From the IMG/VR virus record IMGVR_UViG_3300031952_000049, positions 1 through 39,581 of that record: 39,581 bases of DNA. One strand, 5' to 3'. Positions 34,380 through 39,535 of the stretch are shown in pieces. Below the pieces are notes generated by a model. It was not told the DNA's origin. It saw only the letters and a program-made list of their open reading frames with translations, and searched no databases. The translations under genes were made by a program, and so were the position numbers. Every line of letters begins with the position of its first letter. Positions within the stretch are counted from its first letter, which is position 1. The DNA is from a virus.

Positions 34380-34762
34380 CTTTTTAGTAATTCTGGATTT
34401 TTATATATATTACCTATTATTTCTCTCTTTTCTAAATCAGTAGTTATTTCAATCCATTGCTCTTGTAGTGGCAAATCTACAGTTCCTAAATTATTATAAA
34501 AAAGATTACAGGCAATAAAGGTTTCATCATCTAATATATCTCCTTCATAAATCTCCTTTCCATTTACGTCTCTTATTCCTACATATTGCATAAGAATAAT
34601 ATTATTATTTTTAGATAATTCATTAATGCTTCTAATACATAAAAGTTCAGATTCCCAATTATCATTATAATCATCCCTTTCCTGAAAATTAGAATCATTA
34701 TAATACATCTTTCTTTCTTTCCTATCCCAAGCTCTGAATTTTATTTCTCTTTGTTTTTTCAT
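34376..34762 (-). CDS. YopX-family phage protein, copy 1
   Basis: This 128-aa protein begins KKQREIKFRAWDRKERKM and contains NNIILMQYVGIRDVNGKEIY then EGDIL, the signature of YopX proteins from phages and mobile elements. The C-terminus ends IIGNIYKNPELLKR. YopX members are often found near replication or early genes; their molecular role is not known. A second copy lies at 36688-37083, with the same N-terminus and C-terminal NPxLLK. Both copies are followed by a micro-ORF that overlaps their stop (ATGA). Confidence 0.88.
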   Translation of the reverse strand: MKKQREIKFRAWDRKERKMYYNDSNFQERDDYNDNWESELLCIRSINELSKNNNIILMQYVGIRDVNGKEIYEGDILDDETFIACNLFYNNLGTVDLPLQEQWIEITTDLEKREIIGNIYKNPELLKR

Positions 34763-34770
34763 TTCAAAAA

Positions 34771-35157
34771 TTAGTTATAATTGAGTTCATCTTGCCACTT
34801 TCTTTTATCACTACCTCTCGATCTATTTTGCTTAAGTTCCTTTTCTACATCTTCAATGCATCTTGCAACAATACATAATGCTCCTATTTCCCTTAATTGA
34901 TTTATTGTATCTTCTTGGATCTTTGTAAGTTTTCCATCATGTGATTTAACTTCAATACCGAATAGTCTGCCGCCTTTTAAGACTGCCATAATATCCGGGA
35001 GTCCCTTCATACCAATTTGCATCCATCTTTCCTTTTCTCCAAATTTGCCAATTTTTATTCTTCCGGAGTTATTTCGCCAACAAAATATCTTCTTCCACCT
35101 GAGATACTCCATTATTTGTTTTTGTATATCGCTTTCTTTATATCTAAGTTTAAACAT
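34771..35157 (-). CDS. VRR-NUC domain nuclease
   Basis: This 128-aa protein has the compact PD-(D/E)XK fold of VRR-NUC nucleases. An N-terminal helix (SDIQKQIMEYLRWKK) is followed by CWRNNSGRIKIGKFG, KGLPDIM with Asp55, and GIEVKSHDGKL with Glu69 and Lys71. Gln81 lies on the next helix, with IGALCIVARCIEDVE at the end. These are the expected metal and catalytic residues. Phage VRR-NUC proteins are thought to cut branched DNA such as Holliday junctions, preparing concatemers for packaging. Its place next to SSB-like and terminase genes agrees. Substrate specificity is inferred. Confidence 0.88.
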   Translation of the reverse strand: MFKLRYKESDIQKQIMEYLRWKKIFCWRNNSGRIKIGKFGEKERWMQIGMKGLPDIMAVLKGGRLFGIEVKSHDGKLTKIQEDTINQLREIGALCIVARCIEDVEKELKQNRSRGSDKRKWQDELNYN

Positions 35158-35600
35158 AAACTATTTTTATTTGAAATATAGGGTGTGATTCTGAATTTCA
35201 CTCTCTTTAGCTTCTCTTTTGAAATATAATACTGTTCTCCTTCACCATAGTCAGCCTTTCTCATGTACTTATTGAATGTTCTTTTTCCTATTACATAGGT
35301 TTTCTTTTTGTCTGTATCTGTAAATACAATTCTATTTATATCCTTATTGATGTGATCATATACACTACTATCAACACTGATCTCTCTTGTAGCCCACTTG
35401 ACTGCCCTATTAAATGGAAATTCCCGAATATAACAATCTTCAATTATCTTTCCAACAAATCTAGTCTCTCCATTAAGTTTTATATATAATGCTTTCTTGT
35501 TATAATCGTTTTCAATACTATTATGACTGTAATTACCGATTCCTCTAAGTACCTTCATAACTTTTTCTCTTGTCATTTTTCGTATTTTATCGTTTGCCAT
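35112..35600 (-). CDS. Hypothetical protein between SSB-like and nuclease genes
   Basis: This 162-aa basic protein is not recognised. It contains MTREKVMKVLRGIGNYSHNS, DYNKKALYIKLNGETRF, TDKKKTYVIGKRTFNKYMRK and RITPYISNKNSLCLNLDIKK. It overlaps the VRR-NUC gene by 46 bases, so they are likely translated together. Its position suggests DNA replication, recombination or repair, but no catalytic motif is visible. Confidence 0.78.
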   Translation of the reverse strand: MANDKIRKMTREKVMKVLRGIGNYSHNSIENDYNKKALYIKLNGETRFVGKIIEDCYIREFPFNRAVKWATREISVDSSVYDHINKDINRIVFTDTDKKKTYVIGKRTFNKYMRKADYGEGEQYYISKEKLKRVKFRITPYISNKNSLCLNLDIKKAIYKNK

Positions 35601-35609
35601 ATAAATTAT

Positions 35610-36536
35610 TTAAAAAGGTAAATCTTCAATATCAATTTTCTCGTCATCATCTACATCTTCTTTCTCTAACTTTTCCATTTCATCCTCAAGATTCTTATTA
35701 TCATTTCGTTCTTCTACTGTGCTTCCACTTTTTAATGCTTTACTTGCTTCTTCTGGATCTACAACTTCATCTTCTGTAAAGAACTCACGCTTCTTCCATT
35801 CTTGAGCAATGGGTCTATAATTTAATGCTACCTCTGGTTTATTTACTTTAACCTGAAATGTAGGCACATAATATTCCTGCTGATTGTCATTTCTAACCTT
35901 TTTTGTTTTTATAACGAGTATAAAGACTTCAGATTCAACATTATTACTATTAGTTTTTCCATATACTGGGACTTTAGCAATCGCCTTGTCCATTTCGCTT
36001 TTAAGGGTAAATGTTGCTCCATACGCGGATTTTGCTACATTATATCGAATGAATGGCGCTTCTCCGGCAACTACCATATTTACCGTTTTTTGTGGATCGT
36101 ATAGCGCTAGAATTATTACTACTTGATTTTCAATATATTCCTCTGGATTATTCTTCATATAACTTTCCTTGTCTTTAAATATTCCCTTTCCGGATCTTAT
36201 TACATTCTGTCTATCTGGTATCTTTTCACCTTTCTTGTTTAACTTATAACCTAGTATCTTATAACCTCTTGTAATTCTCATAATCGTTCCCTCTACGCTG
36301 TCAAGTAGATCTTCTGTACCAAGATCAATACCTTTTTCATATAAAAATAATTTACCATAGTCTTTAATCGCAATCTGTTCTCCATCTGTAAAGTATTGAG
36401 ACTGTCCGCTGCTTTGAAGTATAGAAAGATACTTCATTGGTAGCTTGTCTCCAAATTCAAGTCCTGTATCCTGTGAATTGGTGAGCAAGACTACATCTTT
36501 TTTGGCAGCTAAGGATTTTTCTTTAGGCTTAATCAT
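35610..36536 (-). CDS. SSB-like single-stranded DNA binding protein
   Basis: This 308-aa protein ends in an acidic tail, with EDVDDDEKIDIEDLPF as the last residues. This closely resembles the C-terminal tip of bacterial SSB (DDDIPF), which recruits replication and repair proteins. The N-terminal part (about 1-215) is beta-rich with YFTDGEQIAIKDYGKLFLYE, TIMRITRGYKILGYKL and ATFTLKSEMDKAIAKVPVYG, and could form an OB fold, though no classic SSB signature is clear. It would coat single-stranded DNA and may recruit host enzymes. This is the main replication-associated protein recognisable in the phage. Confidence 0.7.
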   Translation of the reverse strand: MIKPKEKSLAAKKDVVLLTNSQDTGLEFGDKLPMKYLSILQSSGQSQYFTDGEQIAIKDYGKLFLYEKGIDLGTEDLLDSVEGTIMRITRGYKILGYKLNKKGEKIPDRQNVIRSGKGIFKDKESYMKNNPEEYIENQVVIILALYDPQKTVNMVVAGEAPFIRYNVAKSAYGATFTLKSEMDKAIAKVPVYGKTNSNNVESEVFILVIKTKKVRNDNQQEYYVPTFQVKVNKPEVALNYRPIAQEWKKREFFTEDEVVDPEEASKALKSGSTVEERNDNKNLEDEMEKLEKEDVDDDEKIDIEDLPF

Positions 36537-36562
36537 AATATTAAAATTAAAAAATAAATTAA

Positions 36563-36691
36563 TTAATATAACGATTTATATTGATTTAATTTTTTTGCAG
36601 TTTTAATAGCTCTTTTAAAAGCTTCTCCTACCAGTAAAAATGCATCTGTTATAAATAATAAACATTCTTTAAAAGTTTGTGTTTCTTTCAT
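36563..36691 (-). CDS. Micro-protein after YopX copy 2
   Basis: A 42-aa frame starts MKETQTFKECLLFITDAFLL and ends NQYKSLY. The ATG overlaps the stop of the YopX gene upstream (ATGA), the same arrangement as after YopX copy 1. The protein is basic with an amphipathic or weakly membrane-associated helix (LLFITDAFLLVGEAF). Function is unknown. Confidence 0.63.
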   Translation of the reverse strand: MKETQTFKECLLFITDAFLLVGEAFKRAIKTAKKLNQYKSLY

Positions 36692-37083
36692 TTACTTTTT
36701 GGTTTCAATAAATTAGGATTTTCATATATATTACCTATTACTTCAAAATTTGCTGTTTCATTTTCATCTAGTATTGCTGTTCTTCCATCTTCAGAATCTC
36801 TTTTTCCAATTATGGTATCTACCCAACTGAATCCATCCCATTCTATTATTGATATCCATTTCCCATCTTTAACAATATCTCCTTCATAAATCTCCTTTCC
36901 ATTCTTATCTTTATTCCCTGTATATTGCATTAGAATAAATCCAGTACGTTCATACATTTTGATAAGTTCATTAATGTTTATCCATTCTGAATCTGCTATT
37001 GGCCCAGAGTAATCGTCATCTTTAATAAAACATTCATTCTTTTTATCCCACACTCTAAATTTTATTTCTCTCTGTTTTTTCAT
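36688..37083 (-). CDS. YopX-family phage protein, copy 2
   Basis: This 131-aa paralog of the gene at 34376 starts KKQREIKFRVWDKKNECFIK and contains GFILMQYTGNKDKNGKEIYE, GDIVKDGKWISIIEWDG, and the tail GNIYENPNLLKPKSK. The N-terminal strand, the Q-Y-T-G-x-x-D-x-N-G-K-E-I-Y-E-G-D segment and the C-terminal helix define the family. The mid regions of the copies differ, so the duplication is not recent. Its start codon is overlapped by the preceding micro-ORF stop (TAATG). Confidence 0.88.
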   Translation of the reverse strand: MKKQREIKFRVWDKKNECFIKDDDYSGPIADSEWININELIKMYERTGFILMQYTGNKDKNGKEIYEGDIVKDGKWISIIEWDGFSWVDTIIGKRDSEDGRTAILDENETANFEVIGNIYENPNLLKPKSK

Positions 37084-37214
37084 TATCCAAAAATGTAAAG
37101 AATTGAAATAAATACTATTAATGACATAATAAATGCTATTGTAGCTAATGCCTTTCTTTCTCTATTCCAATCGTTTATCCTTATATTTTTACAGTCAATA
37201 ATTGTGTATCTCAT
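37083..37214 (-). CDS. Micro-protein with membrane span
   Basis: A 43-aa frame begins MRYTIIDCKNIRINDWNRER and ends in a hydrophobic segment (LATIAFIMSLIVFISILYIF). It is N-terminally charged and C-terminally anchored. Both ends overlap neighbours: its start overlaps the stop of the 43-aa acidic gene upstream (TAATG) and its stop overlaps the YopX start. This continuity makes it very likely translated. Possible roles include superinfection exclusion or membrane signalling, but nothing decides. Confidence 0.68.
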   Translation of the reverse strand: MRYTIIDCKNIRINDWNRERKALATIAFIMSLIVFISILYIFG

Positions 37215-37345
37215 TAATAGTCCTTTCTGTCGGGAGGTATATATTCCCTCGGTAAATTATTATTATTCTCCATCTCTTCCCATTCATCATATTTATAGCC
37301 CTCATCTTCATCTTCTAAGTTTTCTTCTTCAAAATTGTTTTTCAT
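37214..37345 (-). CDS. Acidic micro-protein, first gene of the early unit
   Basis: A 43-aa frame starts MKNNFEEENLEDEDEGYKYD and ends REYIPPDRKDY. It is very acidic and likely disordered. It directly follows the operator at 37361-37376 and overlaps the next gene by TAATG. Early-position acidic micro-proteins in phages are often inhibitors of host enzymes or DNA mimics; that is inference from position and charge only. Confidence 0.66.
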   Translation of the reverse strand: MKNNFEEENLEDEDEGYKYDEWEEMENNNNLPREYIPPDRKDY

Positions 37346-37360
37346 TATATTAAACTTGCT

Positions 37361-37376
37361 ATTCACACTGTGTAAA
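37361..37376. promoter_or_regulatory. Operator-like motif (early type), copy 1
   Basis: ATTCACACTGTGTAAA lies 15 bases upstream of the ATG of the first early-unit gene. It is an imperfect palindrome (TTTACACAGTGTGAAT on the minus strand). With copy 2 (37420-37436) it flanks the probable promoter region (TATTAT at 37401-37406), a layout that suits co-operative or looping repression. Confidence 0.65.
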
Positions 37377-37419
37377 TTCCTCTACAAAAAAATAATTTTT
37401 ATAATACTGTTTGTTAGGT

Positions 37420-37436
37420 ATTCATACAGTGTAAAC
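37420..37436. promoter_or_regulatory. Operator-like motif (early type), copy 2
   Basis: ATTCATACAGTGTAAAC lies between the RHH gene stop (37453) and the early unit. It differs from copy 1 at two central positions. Its TGTAAA half reads TTTACA on the minus strand. Pairs of motifs about 59 bases apart, near six helical turns, fit two repressor dimers on one face of DNA. Confidence 0.6.
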
Positions 37437-37452
37437 TCTTCTATAAAAAAAA

Positions 37453-37596
37453 TTATATCTTTATTTTATTTTCTATATACTTTTCAATAAATACTCTTAA
37501 TATACCATTCATAGTTCTTCCTTCCGATTTTAATTTCTTTCTGAATTTCGAGTTTAAATCTTTTTCAATCCTAAATTGTATTAATACTTCTTTCAT
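37453..37596 (-). CDS. Ribbon-helix-helix (Arc/CopG-like) regulator
   Basis: A 47-aa protein starts MKEVLIQFRIEKDLNSKFRK, continues KLKSEGRTMNGILRVFIEKY and ends IENKIKI. This is the length and pattern of an RHH protein: beta strand KEVLIQFRI, helix A DLNSKFRKKLKSEG, turn, helix B TMNGILRVFIEKYI. The strand residues Gln7 and Arg9 would contact the major groove. Such dimers bind short palindromes and often autoregulate. The gene sits between operators and next to a strong promoter overlapped by TTTACAATATGTAAA. It is the leading candidate for the protein that binds the dispersed motif; toxin-antitoxin function is an alternative, but no toxin partner is seen. Confidence 0.85.
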   Translation of the reverse strand: MKEVLIQFRIEKDLNSKFRKKLKSEGRTMNGILRVFIEKYIENKIKI

Positions 37597-37623
37597 TTAT
37601 TTATATTATATATTTACAGTATT

Positions 37624-37652
37624 AATTTACAATATGTAAAATACAATGTCAA
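37624..37652 (-). promoter_or_regulatory. RHH-gene promoter with overlapping palindrome
   Basis: TTGACA (37647-37652, minus strand) is followed after 17 bases by TAAATT (37624-37629). The imperfect palindrome TTTACAATATGTAAA (37626-37640) overlaps the spacer and -10 box and shares the TTTACA/TGTAAA half-sites of the operator family. This would give negative autoregulation of the RHH gene. A second TTTACA occurs at 37613. Confidence 0.62.
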
Positions 37653-37725
37653 TGCTTTTGTATATTATTAGTTGTATGTTTTTAATGTTGATAATACAAG
37701 GGTAACTATAGTAATGAGGATATAT

Positions 37726-37866
37726 TTATAACATAATAATTTCGTGGATGTCGTTTTTTAATGAGGAATTTAATTTATAATTTACCTTCTTACCCGATTC
37801 TAACCTCTCCTTAATGTATAACCATCGTTTCCTGAACTTCTGATATTTGTTACTGGGATCTTTCAT
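37726..37866 (-). CDS. Basic micro-protein, unrecognised
   Basis: A 46-aa frame starts MKDPSNKYQKFRKRWLYIKE and ends LKNDIHEIIML. It is very basic in the first half with coding-like helix content, and lies just 3' of the structured non-coding region. No Shine-Dalgarno or family is visible. It might be a small DNA-binding protein or only chance in an A/T-rich region, although similar micro-ORFs are common here. Confidence 0.45.
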   Translation of the reverse strand: MKDPSNKYQKFRKRWLYIKERLESGKKVNYKLNSSLKNDIHEIIML

Positions 37867-37884
37867 TATATTAATTAATCTTTA

Positions 37885-38335
37885 TTAAATTAAACCGTTA
37901 ACCATTTACTCAGTATCACTAACACAGAGTGAGATACAACCCCTTGAGGTCTTATGTTCTTCTTTCAAAGTGTGGCATGACTTTACATTTCTTGGTTAAA
38001 TCCGGCTCCATGATTACTTGACCGTAAGCTTCGCGCTTCTCTTTAACCTTTTGATTATACTGTTCGCACTTCCACTTTCAACAATAACGAACAGTTCCTT
38101 TACGCATTTGGTTTAATCACCTACAAATCTTCCCTTGAAATGTCGAAAAGATATTGCTATAATTCCAACATATCACTGAACACGTCGTTTCGATACCACC
38201 CAGACTGTTTATTTTAAGTTAAAGACTTAAGGACGCTCTGGGTGTTCACCCCACGCCCTATCAGTTATCATTTTAAAGAACTTTGACATTGTAACGTCTT
38301 TCAGATATACCTCAGACGTAATATAATAATAAACT
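37885..38335 (-). ncRNA. Candidate large structured phage RNA
   Basis: About 450 bases have no plausible gene on either strand, yet are visibly richer in G+C than their neighbours and full of long complementary arms. On the minus strand: ACGTCT/AGACGT (38314-38319 with 38294-38299); AGGGCG/CGTCCT (38254-38259 with 38230-38235); TTAAGT/ACTTAA (38225-38230 with 38214-38219); CACCCAGA/TCTGGGTG (38237-38244 with 38197-38204); ATCTTTTC/GGGAAGAT (38145-38152 with 38127-38134); ACTGTTCG/CGAACAGT (38088-38095 with 38059-38066); GGTTAAA/TTTAACC (38042-38048 with 37994-38000) enclosing an AAGC-GCGAA-GCTT hairpin; and a long-range ATTAAACC/GGTTTAAT (38110-38117 with 37889-37896). It starts just after an early-type operator. 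It resembles GOLLD/ROOL-type phage RNAs in context, but no class is identified. Confidence 0.7.
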
Positions 38336-38338
38336 AGT

Positions 38339-38355
38339 ATTCACACAGTGTAAAG
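38339..38355. promoter_or_regulatory. Operator-like motif upstream of the candidate RNA
   Basis: ATTCACACAGTGTAAAG has the same early-type sequence as the sites at 37361 and 37420 and is among the most symmetric copies. It ends just before the structured region on the minus strand, so the RNA would be controlled with the early genes. A -10-like TAATATTC follows upstream on that strand, but no -35 is evident. Confidence 0.62.
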
Positions 38356-38414
38356 AATATTAAAAACACATATATGGGGTTTAGTATTGAATAATAAAAT
38401 GAGTTATGAGTAAA

Positions 38415-38651
38415 CTATTTACTCGTATTACTTAATATATTTGATAGTCTTTCGAGTAGAAGTTCTTCAAGTTCAAATCGAGCTGATAGAGATAGTCTAG
38501 GTTTTCCTATTTTATCAATATCTTTATATAATTTTGATAGATAATAGAAAAATTTATTCATATATTTTATTGAGGATAAATAGTTTTTTCTAGTCTGGGG
38601 ATAATCAGTAATTATTCTTCTAAAATAAGAATGTCTTAATTTAACAGACAT
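38415..38651 (-). CDS. Small helical protein, unrecognised
   Basis: This 78-aa basic protein begins MSVKLRHSYFRRIITDYPQT and contains KNYLSSIKYMNKFFYYLSKL and LSLSARFELEELLLERLSNI. It is predicted almost all helical. It sits between the HTH gene and the structured RNA. Possibly a regulator or replication accessory; no motif supports a specific call. Confidence 0.66.
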   Translation of the reverse strand: MSVKLRHSYFRRIITDYPQTRKNYLSSIKYMNKFFYYLSKLYKDIDKIGKPRLSLSARFELEELLLERLSNILSNTSK

Positions 38652-38712
38652 TTATATATATTTATAAATATGAAATACAATAATTATTTTATAGCATATA
38701 TTGTCATGTTAG

Positions 38713-38988
38713 TCAAATCTTTTTACGTCTTCCTTTATCTCTTGAATATATTATTTTTCTAATCCAGACATAAAATAGCATATCATACTTACGCTTTTCA
38801 AGCCATTTTGCATCGAAGTATTTAAGCATAATGTAATAAAGCCACTGTCTCGATATATTATATTTATTTGAGATTTCAGTAATACTTCGAGGATACATAG
38901 CAATATATTCATCTTGCTTACGAAAGAGTTTTCTAATATCATCAATAAGAGATTCTTCTTGATCAATATTGAGTTTGTAGGGTTTCAT
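38713..38988 (-). CDS. Helix-turn-helix protein, candidate lysogeny regulator
   Basis: This 91-aa protein has a clear helix-turn-helix segment around residues 35-58: SITEISNKYNISRQWLYYIM, where helix 2 and the recognition helix are separated by a NIS turn. The C-terminus is basic (SRDKGRRKKI). It is preceded by a TTGACA promoter that diverges from the one at 39075. It occupies the place of a phage switch gene, opposite the transcript that ends in attP. It could be a repressor, activator or excisionase-like directionality factor for the integrase. The dimerisation domain of CI-type repressors is absent. Confidence 0.78.
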   Translation of the reverse strand: MKPYKLNIDQEESLIDDIRKLFRKQDEYIAMYPRSITEISNKYNISRQWLYYIMLKYFDAKWLEKRKYDMLFYVWIRKIIYSRDKGRRKKI

Positions 38989-39023
38989 AATTGATAGAAT
39001 AAAATTATCAAGTCAATGTAAAT

Positions 39024-39051
39024 TTTATAATATTATTTGATACAATGTCAA
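39024..39051 (-). promoter_or_regulatory. Promoter of the HTH gene
   Basis: TTGACA (39046-39051, minus strand) and TATAAA (39024-39029) are separated by 16 bases and precede the ATG at 38988 by about 35. The box TTGACT further downstream may be a second, weaker element. It is divergent from the promoter at 39075, with 23 bases between the -35 boxes. Confidence 0.68.
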
Positions 39052-39074
39052 GTATAATGGTTATATAATAGCAC

Positions 39075-39103
39075 TTGACACAGATTAAACTATTTTATAT
39101 ATT
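39075..39103 (+). promoter_or_regulatory. Strong rightward promoter of the att-proximal gene
   Basis: TTGACA (39075-39080), a 17-base spacer and TATATT (39098-39103) make the best promoter in the window. The start of transcription is expected near 39109-39111, at the first arm of the long leader stem. It would transcribe the 53-aa gene and continue through attR into host DNA in the lysogen. Confidence 0.78.
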
Positions 39104-39107
39104 ATTC

Positions 39108-39220
39108 TTGGGTAATAATATTGTGATAACTAAGATAAAGTCTTTCCTGTAACCTCAGGCAAATTATCTTATAGCCTCTAAACAATAAACATTATCAAGT
39201 CAACAATCATTATTACCCAA
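39108..39220 (+). ncRNA. Structured leader RNA upstream of the 53-aa gene
   Basis: The expected transcript begins with TTGGGTAATAAT (39108-39119), perfectly complementary to ATTATTACCCAA (39209-39220). Inside, TAAGATAA/TTATCTTA (39131-39138 with 39164-39171) forms a second stem, capped by CCTG/CAGG (39146-39149 with 39156-39159). The structure would close the transcript just upstream of the operator motif and start codon. It could be a riboswitch-like or antisense/attenuation element. No known riboswitch class was recognised and there is no U-tract terminator. Confidence 0.62.
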
Positions 39221-39235
39221 AACTTTTATATTAGA

Positions 39236-39252
39236 CTTCAAACAGTTTAAAG
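39236..39252. promoter_or_regulatory. Dispersed operator motif before the 53-aa gene
   Basis: CTTCAAACAGTTTAAAG ends one base before the ATG at 39254. It is far (over 130 bases) from the promoter at 39075, so it could act at the mRNA or start-codon level or as a roadblock. It extends the motif family to the rightward transcript. Confidence 0.65.
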
Positions 39253-39253
39253 T

Positions 39254-39415
39254 ATGAATATAAAAGAGTTAAGAAAAGATTTAATTAAAGTAGATAAAAG
39301 CTTCAGTAAATGTAGTGATAACGAAGTATTTGAATTTAATCGGATATTTAATAAAATTGCTGATATTGCTATAAACTACTCAGAAAAGAAAATTTCCTCA
39401 AAATATTGTAAATAG
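39254..39415 (+). CDS. 53-aa phage protein homologous to the host target gene's C-terminus
   Basis: This small protein starts MNIKELRKDLIKVDKSFSKC and ends EKKISSKYCK. Its last ten codons and stop are the attR core. Similarity to the host gene extends further upstream (KIADIAINYS against host RIAGIAIDYA). In the circular phage it would end in attP with the same residues, so the phage carries its own mini-version of the target gene. It is driven by the promoter at 39075 with the structured leader. The predicted protein is helical and charged; its function is unknown. It might complement, mimic or interfere with the host protein. Confidence 0.75.
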   Translation: MNIKELRKDLIKVDKSFSKCSDNEVFEFNRIFNKIADIAINYSEKKISSKYCK

Positions 39416-39460
39416 ATAGTAAATATTCTATAATTTCGCAAGTTTGTCTTATAGTCGGCA
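39383..39460. repeat. attR core, right 78-bp direct repeat
   Basis: This copy is identical to 50-127. On its left lies phage DNA with the 53-aa gene, on its right host DNA starting TATCTAACTG. The plus strand again encodes EKKISSKYCK and a stop. In the circle formed by excision, one copy of this core would join the end of the integrase gene to the right phage end; read on the minus strand, the integrase frame would end LSSL instead of PHNL. Confidence 0.92.
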
Positions 39461-39503
39461 TATCTAACTGATCAAATTATTTGCTTTATTTTTGAGAAAT
39501 TTA

Positions 39504-39512
39504 TGCTATAAT
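39504..39512 (+). promoter_or_regulatory. Host extended -10 promoter downstream of attR
   Basis: TGCTATAAT (TG at 39504-39505, TATAAT at 39507-39512) is a good extended -10 element; no strong -35 is at the usual distance. It belongs to host DNA beyond attR and precedes a possible host gene that begins near 39536. Confidence 0.6.
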
Positions 39513-39535
39513 ACAGAATAATAGAGGTTATTATA

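Noticed and set aside
37453-37596. Antitoxin of a toxin-antitoxin pair
   Set aside because: The RHH protein lacks an antitoxin C-terminal extension and no toxin-like ORF lies next to it. A phage repressor fits the operator context better.
37885-38335. Identification as tmRNA, RNase P RNA, or a group I or II intron
   Set aside because: No tRNA-like ends with CCA, no RNase P core such as GAGGAAAGUC, and no intron core or domain V sequences were found. The structured-RNA call is kept without a class.
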